Assembly (NCBI GenBank): GCA_041687295.1
Contig: JAWLCG010000025.1
Span: forward strand, 1 to 24,196
Direction: 5' to 3'
Length of the DNA stretch: 24,196 nt
Source of the DNA: JAWLCG01 sp041687295
GTDB lineage: Bacteria > Planctomycetota > Phycisphaerae > SM23-33 > FEN-1343
Part shown: in pieces, positions 8,201 to 15,800 of the stretch
How the letters are laid out: each line of letters begins with the position of its first letter
How positions within the stretch are numbered: the stretch's first letter is position 1
Notes under the pieces: model-generated
The model's database searches: none
The model's input: the letters and a program-made list of their open reading frames with translations, nothing else
What the model was told of the DNA's origin: nothing
Program-made: the position numbers and the translations under genes

Positions 8201-9538
8201 GACCTGCGGTCGGCCTTCGGCGTGACCGACGACCAGCTGCTCCCGTGGGCGGAGTTCAGCCTGAGGCTCCGCGACCTGCGGGCGCGGGCAGACGGGCCAC
8301 GCGTTGACGACGACGCGGTCGGGCAGGCCATCCTGGATTTCCAGGCCTTCGCCCGAAGGCTGAAGCTGCCGGGCACCGAGTGGGTCGAAGAGTTGCCCAA
8401 CCCCAGCAACCGCCCCACGCCGCTGCCGCTGGACCAGTGCGGCCCGGCTAGCCAGGGGGGGCTGGGGGCCTGGCGGGTCGAGGAGAGCTCCGACGGTCTG
8501 ACCGTCGCCTACACCTGCCGGATCGGCAAGGAGAGCCATACGCTTGCATTCCGCCGGGTCGATGTCGACGGCCAGTCCGTCTACCTGGGGACCACCGAGG
8601 TGTCCGTGGGGCTGGTGGAGGACCTGTCAAAGGCTTTGGGGTCGGCCCATCCGCTGTTCAGGCTGCTGAAAGCCTGCAACAACAACAGCGATTACGAGTG
8701 TCGATGGCAACCCCCAATCGGCGTTCGCACGTGGCTATGGGATGACACATGGGGACTCAAGCGGAGCCCGCTGTTTCTAGCGATCGTTACAACTGAAAGG
8801 GATGTGCCGTACTATCCTGACGAGAGTGTTCGCAGCGACCCGCAGCCGGATCATCCAGTGCAGCAAGTTTCGCCGCAGGCGGCGGCCTGCCTGGCGGCGG
8901 CACTGGGGTGCCGGCTGCCCACACAGGCGGAGTGGCTGAACGGGGCGGCGATGGAGAAGTGGAGCACCGATCTTAGCCACTGGAACCTCCGCGATGCTGC
9001 TTGGGTGGCGCAACGGAAGCACCGCGCATCGCAGCCGGGAGCTTTCCTACCCTCCTGGCCAGACGACGGCATCTTCTTACGGGACGAGTGGCCGGCCAAG
9101 CGCAAGGCCGACGCAGAACCGGCTGTCCTCGGCAATGACCGCACGCTGTGGTTTGACGCGGTCGGGCAGCGAGGGGACGTGTTCCACGGGCTGATCGGCA
9201 ACGTGTGGGAGTACGTCATTGACGACGCCCAGGCCGAGGCCGCCAATGCGCTGGTGACGAAGGAGGGCGACGAGCTGAAGAACGCCGTCGCGGCCCTGGC
9301 GGACGGTGTCAGCGTGATCGGGCTGTCGGCGCTTTCGCCGCCGGGGTTGGAGTGGAATAAGGCCTACCCGGTTTCAGGTGTGAAGAATGCGGCGTTTGGC
9401 TTTGCCGACGTGGGGCTGCGCCTGGCGTTCCAGGCGCCGGGCAAGACGCTGCAGGTGCAGCTCCGCGAGGCCCTGGCGGGTAAGCCCTACCAGGGGCCCG
9501 CAGGTCCGCTGGCGATCAGCGGGGCGGGTGAGCCATGA
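5240..9538 (+). CDS. Transmembrane pseudokinase with giant extracytoplasmic region and FGE-like domain
   Basis: This is a 1432-aa membrane protein. Residues 1-245 resemble a Ser/Thr kinase: HGNLQP (140-145) sits where HRDLKP belongs, SDP (164-166) where DFG belongs, and ADLHALGRLLYQL (176-188) matches the subdomain IX helix. The catalytic Asp is Asn, the usual Lys is Gln, and no VAIK Lys or Gly loop is visible, so it is a pseudokinase. Basic residues RKRR (249-252) precede one TM segment (about 253-274), placing the N-terminus inside. Residues 285-1050 are helical and extracytoplasmic. About 1060-1430 is FGE/SUMF1-like, with CRLPTQAEW (1224-1232), IGNVWEY (1319-1325) and DVGLRLAF at the end, but without the catalytic Cys pair. 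Its paralogue is the TagF fusion at 17094-21602. The architecture recalls PpkA, so a sensory role in T6SS control is inferred. ATG 5240 follows AAGG and gives the kinase-like N-terminus. Confidence 0.85.
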   Translation: MPTFDGFETVGEPRRRGLRCTWDARPAGSNAAPRLQLRSLCTDDPALAPDPAHLRAEADRIVELGSLLETLHKQGARHWAVPVKTGQCEGRPFVVIESCPWSAQFLVETRVAQTPASLGRILLGVVDGLLELERLADRAHGNLQPASVLLAGQGSLARVRVRLSDPAPAGEATAQADLHALGRLLYQLVRHRPAPPGGRIAAEDPEPWRALGPNGDAWQALCQRLLTAPADGSLTLGQVRASLQALTARKRRLWPLAAAVVLLAAGAGAFPGLWRPGPKTQWAEVEGLWPGLVSHWAGWFKPVYDDLAYDGTTRRNWQTHEPLRDALASLEGTANEGADPRFIEKVNKRGDSPDILIKNPPEEARQNPDPIGPTLAAMTAFHENLLGWLESQAALYDARGWATAAGEVRSHKDLFAAGTTPQAGLSAATIADWAEQMAQAEQAWQRVEAACTGIAGLTDDFGKTLRLDLQDEIGQTLASLPLHQLTRAAEDCAKDAEAIQAAAEPLALRYKAVRQAVSELKLHRLDPLGEWLVDALADKSLAELPPTLQAMAGPQGPLQRLSQCLTEGRDLYAFDRFTQEPNGEPSLSEPMGLADVDSWLKELDRFRFVPESEDPRECLADLQTVETEIKEYTSYPDHDVGLLESLKERLSGLTAEEARLRALPRAIAADLETLKQDVTRQNSQAGTLSADVQKALAGVEAKPDFAIWLKDHRDYHPEPVVLDGRWQWYLDSLEEAQESAAKPGGKRFYTMDLQRRVAQARALLGRLGGDLPEPPETLVKPALTALGRVREGRLRSLAETLLPIGQLPMTQETFDPLVAKNQREYEGQCRETEKLLAGVQEVGEALAALDLDKALEAYAALPDLRPTWLQTAEWDRLVESTTEPMAMLEEILQESSFAKLVERVDSGGPAYAVWTAWRRLGQLEDWPATEEHLEQELDMRPVVTSALQTVNGARRAELESQVATELAGRWQKCLARAASDESMAVILDLRSAFGVTDDQLLPWAEFSLRLRDLRARADGPRVDDDAVGQAILDFQAFARRLKLPGTEWVEELPNPSNRPTPLPLDQCGPASQGGLGAWRVEESSDGLTVAYTCRIGKESHTLAFRRVDVDGQSVYLGTTEVSVGLVEDLSKALGSAHPLFRLLKACNNNSDYECRWQPPIGVRTWLWDDTWGLKRSPLFLAIVTTERDVPYYPDESVRSDPQPDHPVQQVSPQAAACLAAALGCRLPTQAEWLNGAAMEKWSTDLSHWNLRDAAWVAQRKHRASQPGAFLPSWPDDGIFLRDEWPAKRKADAEPAVLGNDRTLWFDAVGQRGDVFHGLIGNVWEYVIDDAQAEAANALVTKEGDELKNAVAALADGVSVIGLSALSPPGLEWNKAYPVSGVKNAAFGFADVGLRLAFQAPGKTLQVQLREALAGKPYQGPAGPLAISGAGEP
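6119..6600 (+). repeat. Direct long repeat, copy 1 (intragenic)
   Basis: This segment encodes the juxtamembrane part of the extracytoplasmic region (from AGWFKPVYDDLA to AQAEQAWQRVEAAC). It is about 85-90% identical by eye at the nucleotide level to 18264-18735, including many synonymous positions, far above the middle of the same two genes. Copies are in the same orientation, about 12.1 kb apart. Confidence 0.8.
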
Positions 9539-9766
9539 GGGGCGACATGCACTTGCGGGATCTGGGGCGGACGGCTAGGATGCTCGCCTGCGGGTCGAGG
9601 GGTTTTCGGCGCTGTCCGCACGGCGTATCTCAACGTCTGCAAACGCTCACATCTGCCCTCGTGGCCCCGCCGGCTTCCTGGCCGATGGACCGAGGCAGAG
9701 GCCTCTGCAGATGCGTGGACCAGGGGCTCCGCGCGGGGCCGGTGTTGCAGGAAAGGGGTAACTCCA
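9539..9766. other. Intergenic gap before tagH-tssKLM with a perfect palindrome
   Basis: This 228-base stretch is the only sizeable non-coding interval in the run of genes. It contains a perfect 14-bp palindrome GCAGAGGCCTCTGC at 9695-9708, enclosed by an 8-bp inverted repeat (GGCCCCGC at 9663-9670 and GCGGGGCC at 9733-9740). I see no convincing sigma-70 -35/-10 pair and no T-tract terminator. An 80-codon open frame starts at the ATG overlapping the upstream stop (9535) and runs 11 bases into the next gene, but its sequence looks non-coding. A promoter or operator for the structural half of the operon is plausible but unproven. Confidence 0.45.
9751..9758 (+). promoter_or_regulatory. Ribosome binding site fixing a GTG start
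   Basis: GAAAGGGG lies eight bases upstream of the GTG at 9767. No ATG is suitably placed, so this site supports a GTG initiation codon for the TagH-like gene. Confidence 0.7.
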
Positions 9767-10675
9767 GTGTCGGGTAACGGCGAGAATCCGGGCCTGCTGG
9801 CGGCGACGGCCCATCGGCTGCGCCTGGTGCAGGCGGACATGGCCGACCAGCCAATTGACGTCCGTCACCAGTGCCTGGCCGAGGAGATCGAGCGGGCCCT
9901 GGCCTCGGTGCCGCCCGACCAGAGGCCCGCGATGCTGGAGGGGCTGCTGGAGCGCTTCCCCGTGTGGGAGGAGGCTGAGCCCATCGTCATCGAGAAGGCC
10001 ATCGACCCGCCCGCCGACGCCGACGCCCTCATCGCCCGCCTGGCCGAGCTGGCCGGGGCGATGGCCCCGGCCGAGCGGCAGGCGCTCAGCGCGAAGCTGA
10101 GCGAGGCGGGCCTGGCGTCTGAGGCGGTCCCGGCCGGGGCGCCGCTGGCCGACGACGTCGCCGCCAGCCTGCGCAAGGTGCTGGGCCTGCCGCCCGGTGC
10201 GGCGGTGGACCCGGCCCGGCTGGCCCGACTGGTGGTGCTGCTGGCGGGCTTCGCGGGCCAGATGGAGCAGGTCGCCTGGACCACCTGGCGGACCTTCGCC
10301 CCGCGGTCGGAGTTGCGGCGCGATGTCGAGGTTCGCCGCGGCCTGGCCGAGTACCTGGCCGGGCAGGGGCCCGCCGACGGCCCGGCGGTCGCCCAGGCCC
10401 TGCAGGGCGTGCGAGGGCTGCTGGCAGCCCTGATCGGCGCGGTGGGGCAGGTCAGCCGGCAGTTCGGCGAGCGCCACCAGGCCCGGCTGAGCCCAGCCGG
10501 CATCGAGGCGGCCGTGCGACTGGAGGGCGGCAGCCTCTGGACTGGCCTGGACGCCCGCTGCTGGCATAAGTACGTCGAGCTCGCCCAGGGCCTCGACGAG
10601 GCCGCCATCCAGCGAGAGATTACCGAGATCCTGATCGCCTACGCCGAGCCGTTGCTGGGCGAACTGAAGCGTTAA
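9767..10675 (+). CDS. TagH/Fha C-terminal-domain-like protein lacking an FHA domain
   Basis: This 302-aa, Ala/Leu-rich helical protein starts at GTG. Its C-terminal third, with GVRGLLAALIGAVGQVSRQF, LSPAGIEA, then SLWTGLDARCWHKYVEL and an EITEILIAYAEPLLGEL tail, resembles the conserved C-terminal domain of T6SS FHA proteins (TagH type), where a short W/Y-containing helix ends the protein. No N-terminal FHA domain is present: there is no GR...SR...N pattern, and residues 1-120 are helical and acidic. TagH usually precedes tssJ, tssK and tssL, and here the gene lies 18 bases before tssK, which supports the assignment. FHA proteins act at the baseplate/membrane interface and are phospho-regulated by PpkA, so loss of the phosphopeptide-binding domain is notable. 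It could alternatively be an unrelated TssK-associated protein. Confidence 0.6.
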   Translation: MSGNGENPGLLAATAHRLRLVQADMADQPIDVRHQCLAEEIERALASVPPDQRPAMLEGLLERFPVWEEAEPIVIEKAIDPPADADALIARLAELAGAMAPAERQALSAKLSEAGLASEAVPAGAPLADDVAASLRKVLGLPPGAAVDPARLARLVVLLAGFAGQMEQVAWTTWRTFAPRSELRRDVEVRRGLAEYLAGQGPADGPAVAQALQGVRGLLAALIGAVGQVSRQFGERHQARLSPAGIEAAVRLEGGSLWTGLDARCWHKYVELAQGLDEAAIQREITEILIAYAEPLLGELKR

Positions 10676-10693
10676 CGAAGTCGAGGTGGACCC

Positions 10694-12067
10694 ATGGGTA
10701 TCGGACCGGTGCACTGGCACGAGGGTTTGTTTCTCCAGCCGCACCATCTCCAGGTGATGCAGCGCCACCTGATGGAGCAGTTCGGCCAGGAGCGCAGCAT
10801 CGGCTGGCCCTTCCCGTGCGGGCTGGTCGAGGAGCGGCTCTCGACGGACCACCTCGAGAACCACCGCCTGAAGTACGACCGGCTCTGGGCCGTCATGCCC
10901 AGCGGCCAGGTGGTGAATGTGCCCGACCAGGCCGAGCTGCCGCCCAAGTCGATCAAGCAGGCCTTCGAGGCCAGCCCCACTGGCCTGACGGTCTACCTCG
11001 GCGTGCCGCTCTACGAGGACCACCGTGCGAACGTCGTCGAGGCCGGCGCCGGCGCCCAGGCACACCGCACCTGGCGCGTGCAGGAGCTGCAGGTGGCCGA
11101 CGAAAACACCGGCACCAATCCTCAGCCGGTGCCGGTGCGGCAGGTCAACGCGCAGCTGCTGCTGGAGGGCGAGGACCTCGCCGGCTTCGAAACCCTCCCG
11201 CTGGCGCGGATCGTGCGGGGCACGGGCGAGGCGGTGGGCCTGCCGCGGCGCGACCCGCACTTCATCCCCCCGTGCCTGCGGGTGAGCGGCTCGCGGAGGC
11301 TCGTCGAGCTGGTGCAGGAATTGGCCAGCCAGGTCGCCGCCAGCCGCCAGCAGTTGGCCGGCGAGCTGGGCCGGGCCGGGCTGAACCTCCAGACCCTCCG
11401 CGGCCCGCAGGTCGAGCAGGTGCTCCGCCTGCAGACGCTCAGCCGTTACGCCGGTCGACTGCTGAGCCTGGCGGCGGTGCCGGCCGTGGCCCCGTTCGAC
11501 GTCTACCTCGAGCTGCGCTCGCTGCTGGGCGAGCTGGCCGCCCTGCGCCCGGACGTCCAGGCCGACGAGGTCGCCCCCTACAACCACCAGCAGCCGGCCA
11601 TCGCCTTCGGCGAGCTCAACAACGCCATTCGCGGCCTGCTCCGCGGCATCCAGACGGGCCGGGTGCTCAAGGTGGGCTTCGCGATGGACGAGCAGGCCCA
11701 GGCGCTGCTGGCGACGCTGGGCGAGGAGCATCTCTCGGGCCCCAGCGACTACTTCCTGGCGGTGCGGTCGCGGCAGGACTCGCGGGCGATCATCCAGCTG
11801 GTGGAGGACATGGACCGTTTCAAGCTCATGCCGCGCAGCCTCGCCAGCAGCCGGGCGCGGGGCATTCGGCTTGTCGAGGAGCGGCAGGTGCCGCTGGAGT
11901 TCCCCACGGACACGGGGCTGCACTACTTCCGCCTGCACCGCACCGACAGCCCCGTGATGTGGGAGCGGATCGGCCAGGAGAAGTGCATGGCGATCCGCTG
12001 CGTCGGCATCGAGTCGATGGGCATGACCTGTACCCTCTACATGGCCCTGCCGGGCGAGGGGGAGTGA
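10694..12067 (+). CDS. tssK: T6SS baseplate-membrane connector TssK
   Basis: This encodes a 457-aa cytoplasmic protein with the hallmark TssK N-terminus: HWHEGLFLQPHHLQ at residues 7-20, followed by the beta-rich shell domain (NHRLKYDRLWAVMPSGQVV, then LTVYLGVPLYED), a helical middle region (about 200-330) and a C-terminal domain that ends in a predicted beta segment (TCTLYMALPG). TssK trimers connect the TssEFG wedge to TssL and TssM in the inner membrane; the C-terminal head binds the membrane complex. The length fits the usual 440-460. GAGGTGG precedes the ATG. Only four bases separate its stop from the tssL start. No missing region or frameshift is apparent. This is one of the most secure calls in the window. 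Confidence 0.95.
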   Translation: MGIGPVHWHEGLFLQPHHLQVMQRHLMEQFGQERSIGWPFPCGLVEERLSTDHLENHRLKYDRLWAVMPSGQVVNVPDQAELPPKSIKQAFEASPTGLTVYLGVPLYEDHRANVVEAGAGAQAHRTWRVQELQVADENTGTNPQPVPVRQVNAQLLLEGEDLAGFETLPLARIVRGTGEAVGLPRRDPHFIPPCLRVSGSRRLVELVQELASQVAASRQQLAGELGRAGLNLQTLRGPQVEQVLRLQTLSRYAGRLLSLAAVPAVAPFDVYLELRSLLGELAALRPDVQADEVAPYNHQQPAIAFGELNNAIRGLLRGIQTGRVLKVGFAMDEQAQALLATLGEEHLSGPSDYFLAVRSRQDSRAIIQLVEDMDRFKLMPRSLASSRARGIRLVEERQVPLEFPTDTGLHYFRLHRTDSPVMWERIGQEKCMAIRCVGIESMGMTCTLYMALPGEGE

Positions 12068-12071
12068 GACC

Positions 12072-12851
12072 ATGAAGCTGGTGGACCTGTGTGAGCCGCT
12101 GTTCCAGAAGATCTGCTACCTCAATCGGCTGGGGCGAACGGGCCATACCTACGACCTGGACCGCGCCCGGGGCGAGATATTGACGGCCTTCGACGAGATC
12201 CGCGCCCGCGCTGCCGGCGAGCCGGGCCTGGCGGAGAACTACGAGCGGATGGAGCTGCCGCTGATCTTCTTCGTCGACTACATGATCAAGGAGAGCGACC
12301 TGCCCTTCGCCCGCGAGTGGGTGGAGCTGGCGATGGACCGCAACGAGCTGGCCGGCGACGAGAAGTTCTTCATCCTGCTCGACGACGCCCTGGCCGACCC
12401 GAGCGAGCCGGCCAGCCAGCGGCTCGAGGTGTTCTACAGCTGCATGGGCCTGGGCTTCGCGGGCATCTACGCGGGCCAGCCCGCGTACGTCCGCCAGAAG
12501 ATGACGGCCTGCCTGGCGCGGATGCGTGGGGCGGTCGATGCGGGCAACGGGCGGATCTGCCCGGAGGCCTACGAGTACACCGACCAGCGGGACTTCGTCG
12601 AGCCGCCCAGCGGCAAGCTGCTGGGCATCGCCATCGCCGTGGTGGGCATGTTGATCGTGGTCTTCGGGGGCAACGTGTGGCTGTACCGCACCCATTCGGG
12701 GGAACTGGGGGAGGCGTTGACCAAGATCATCGCCACGGCCGATGGTAGCCAGACCGCCGATGCGCCGAACCTGGCGTCGCTGGAGACGGCCGAGGCGGCG
12801 CCGCGATCGACCGTCGAGGGTGAGAGTCTGGAAGGGGAGGCCCAGCCATGA
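12072..12851 (+). CDS. tssL: T6SS inner-membrane protein TssL (DotU-like)
   Basis: This is a 259-aa DotU/TssL-type protein. The N-terminal 175 residues form the cytoplasmic helical hook domain (start MKLVDLCEPLFQKICYLNRL, then ELPLIFFVDYMIKES, a FYSCMGLGFAGIYAG helix typical of TssL, and a C-terminal region with many acidic residues). One TM helix lies at about residues 183-202 (LGIAIAVVGMLIVVFGGNVW). The remaining 57 residues would be periplasmic; there is no OmpA-like peptidoglycan-binding domain, so wall anchoring, if any, must come from another protein. TssL recruits TssK and binds TssM. The stop codon overlaps the tssM start in an ATGA (12848-12851), which implies translational coupling. 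GGAG precedes the start. Confidence 0.93.
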   Translation: MKLVDLCEPLFQKICYLNRLGRTGHTYDLDRARGEILTAFDEIRARAAGEPGLAENYERMELPLIFFVDYMIKESDLPFAREWVELAMDRNELAGDEKFFILLDDALADPSEPASQRLEVFYSCMGLGFAGIYAGQPAYVRQKMTACLARMRGAVDAGNGRICPEAYEYTDQRDFVEPPSGKLLGIAIAVVGMLIVVFGGNVWLYRTHSGELGEALTKIIATADGSQTADAPNLASLETAEAAPRSTVEGESLEGEAQP

Positions 12852-15800
12852 GCCCGATCCACTCGTTCGGCAACATGCCCACGCCGGTCAAGGCGGGCCT
12901 GGCCGTCGCCTCGGGGGCCAGCCTGACCGCGGCCCTGTACCTCCTGTTCGAGGGCCACAGCGGGGTGCTGTGGATCCTGCTGATCGGCCTGGCCGTCGTG
13001 GCAGCGGTGCTGCTGGTGGCCGGGCTGGTCCGCAAACGCCTGCGGCAGCGCAAGGCCGCCCCCATGGAGCGGCTGATCAGCCGGGGCGGCACGGGGGCCG
13101 CCAGCGGTGACGTCGCCCAGCGGGCCCGCCTCGACGACATGCGCAAGGTCTTCGAGGAGGGCGTCCAGAAGTTCCGCGCCAACGGCAAGAACGTCTACGA
13201 CCTGCCCTGGTACGTCATCGTCGGCGAGACCGGCTCGGGCAAGACCGAGGCCATCCGCCACTGCAACGTGGGCTTCCCGCCGGGCATGCAGGACCCGCTG
13301 CAGGGCATCGGCGGCACGTACAACATGAACTGGTGGTTCACCAACCACGCGGTGATTCTGGACACGGCCGGGCGACTGTTCGAGGACGCCCAGGGCGGCG
13401 CGTCGGCGGAGTGGCGCGAGTTCCTCCGCCTGCTGGTGGCCAACCGGCGCAACTGCCCGATCAACGGCCTGCTGCTGGTGATTCCCGCTGACAGCCTTAT
13501 CCGCGACAGCGCCGACACGCTCGAGCAGAAGGGCGCCAAGATCGCCGAGCAGTTCGACGTCATCCAGCGGGCCCTGGAGGTCCGCTTCCCCGTCTTCGTG
13601 CTGGTGACCAAGTGCGACAAGATCACCGGCTTCAAAGAGTTCTTTACCGGCGTGGACGACCCGACCCTGCAGCACCAGATGATGGGCTGGTCCAACCCGC
13701 TGGCCCTGGACCAGCCGTTCCAGCCCGAGATGCTCGCCCAGCACATGACGACGGTGCTCCAGCGGGTCGGCAAGCGGCGCAACGGCCTGCTGCTGGACCC
13801 GCCGCCGGTGGAGGGCGTGGGCGGCCCGGGCCGGCGGATCGACGAGGTCGACGCCCTCTACGCCTTCCCGCACGAGCTGCAGTCGCGGATCTTCCCCCGC
13901 CTGCAGCGCTACCTCGAGATGGTCTTCGTCACCGGCCAATGGTCGGCCAAGCCGCTGTTCCTGCGGGGCATCTACTTCACCTCCTCGATGCAGGAGGGCT
14001 CGGCCCTGGACGCCGACCTGGCCGAGGCGCTGGGCGTGCCGGTCGAGTCGCTCAGCGAGACGGGCCGGGCCTGGGCGATCGACCGGGCGTACTTCCTCCG
14101 CGACGTCTTCATCGAGAAGGTCTTCCGCGAGAAGGGCCTGGTCACCCGCGCCGCCAACGCCGGCCGACAGCATCGCCGCCGCAAGCTGGCCGTGGTGGCC
14201 GCCGGCCTGATCGGCGCCCTGGCCCTGGCGGCCTTCACCTGGCACGGGGCGATGAGCCTCAAGCGCAGCATCGTCGAGCGGCGGGCGGACTGGGTCGCCG
14301 CCGCCGACCAGAGCACCAACCTTCCGGTCGTCAGGCCCGGTAGCCAAGGCGTGATCTATCGCGGCGACATGGAGGTCTCGCAAGAAGGCTTCGAGGGTGT
14401 CACGTGGGTGGACTTCTACGACCGCCTCCGCCAACGGGCCGACCAGCCGGCCGAGGTGCCCTGGATCTTTCTGACCGGCGACAGTGATTTCGGCGAGGAG
14501 TCGGGCTTCCAGGCCGTCATCGGCATGGGGGTGGTCGAGCCGCTGCTGTCGATGACCCGCAAGCGGCTGGGGCGCATGCCGACGACCGACCACCAGTGGC
14601 TGCTTTACGGCCAGGCCCTGGCGGAGCTGGTCCGGGCGGAGTCGGCCTCGGCCGGGCCGCTGCAGGTGGACCCGCTTCTGCGCTTCGTGCTCCAGGACGA
14701 ACAGAAGCCGTGGACGCCGGAGACGGACACTGCCCAAGCCGCCCAGCGGGACGCCCTGCAGCAGGCGGTGGATTCCGCCGGCGAGGAGGCCTGGATCCGC
14801 TCGGCCCGCACAGGCTCGGCCAAGTACCTGGCCCCGGCGGCCTACCGTTTCTACGGTTATTGGAAGCAGTCGTGCCTGGGGACCCTTCTGGGGGCCGCCG
14901 GCACCGCCAAGGAGTTCCGTAACGCCGAGGCCGATCTACAGAAGGCATGGAGCGGGTCGGCCGACCTGGACGCATGGCGTGAGCACTTTGCCGGCCTCCA
15001 GGCGCAGAAGGCGAAGCTGGACGGCCTGAGGCCCACCCTCAACGACGGCCAGTTGGTCCCCACCCTCGACCAGCGCAAGAAGAAGGTGACTGGCCAAGTG
15101 GAGCCCATCCACACGGTCCTTAGCAGCCTGCTGCCGACGGCCGGCAGCGTGAAGCCCGACACGGTGCAGCTCGTCGAGGCCCGAGGCCCCGACGCGCTGG
15201 CCGATGCGGTCGACGCCGGCTGGAAGGCCCTGCGCGATCGGCTGGACGACCCGGGCCTTCGGGGCGAGCTGACCGAGCTGGACCGCCAGCTGATGGACCC
15301 GGTCTCGGTCGAGCAGGACAGCCGGCCGCTCTACGCCTGGCGGTTCGCGATGTACCAGGCCGTCGACCGGGCCCTGACCGGCAGTGCCATCGCAGGCGCA
15401 GTGCCGATCGAGGCGCTAGCGGGCCGACAGGACGAGCTGGCGACGGTCTTTGGAGGCGCTCGCCAATCGGTGGACGACGCGGCCAGCAAAGCGGCCAGCG
15501 GCCAGGCCCCGGAGACCGTCCAGGCGGCGGCCGACAGCTGCCACAAGGCCCTCGATACGCTGCAGGCCCACCGCGGCGAGCAGCTCCTGGAGGCCGTGCT
15601 GGTCGACCCGGCGCTGCCCCGCACCCTCGAGGCCATGGAGGCCTGGGTGGCCGACCAACCCGTTCAGGCCAGCGCCCCGTCCCCTCCGCCGCTGCTGTCC
15701 TACGAGTGGGAGACTGGTTTCGACGCCCGCTACGCCCCCGAGGCCGCGGGCAAGCTGCTGCGGTCAGTGGCGGGCCTGGAGACGCTGCTGGCCGCCTCGG

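Noticed and set aside
8650..9538. Diversity-generating retroelement target
   Set aside because: The C-type-lectin-like FGE fold and AAC-rich patch are suggestive, but no template repeat, reverse transcriptase or 3'-terminal variable repeat is in the window.
9535..9777. 80-codon open frame starting in an ATGA overlap with the upstream stop
   Set aside because: Start overlap looks operon-like, but the product has no recognisable feature, lacks codon bias and runs into the GTG start of the next gene; probably non-coding.
9647..12073. 808-codon minus-strand open frame opposite tagH-like and tssK
   Set aside because: It covers confident tssK; composition is typical of an antisense shadow and it has no known motif.
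12569..14737. 722-codon minus-strand open frame opposite tssM
   Set aside because: It lies over the TssM NTPase domain with its Walker motifs; low-complexity antisense shadow.
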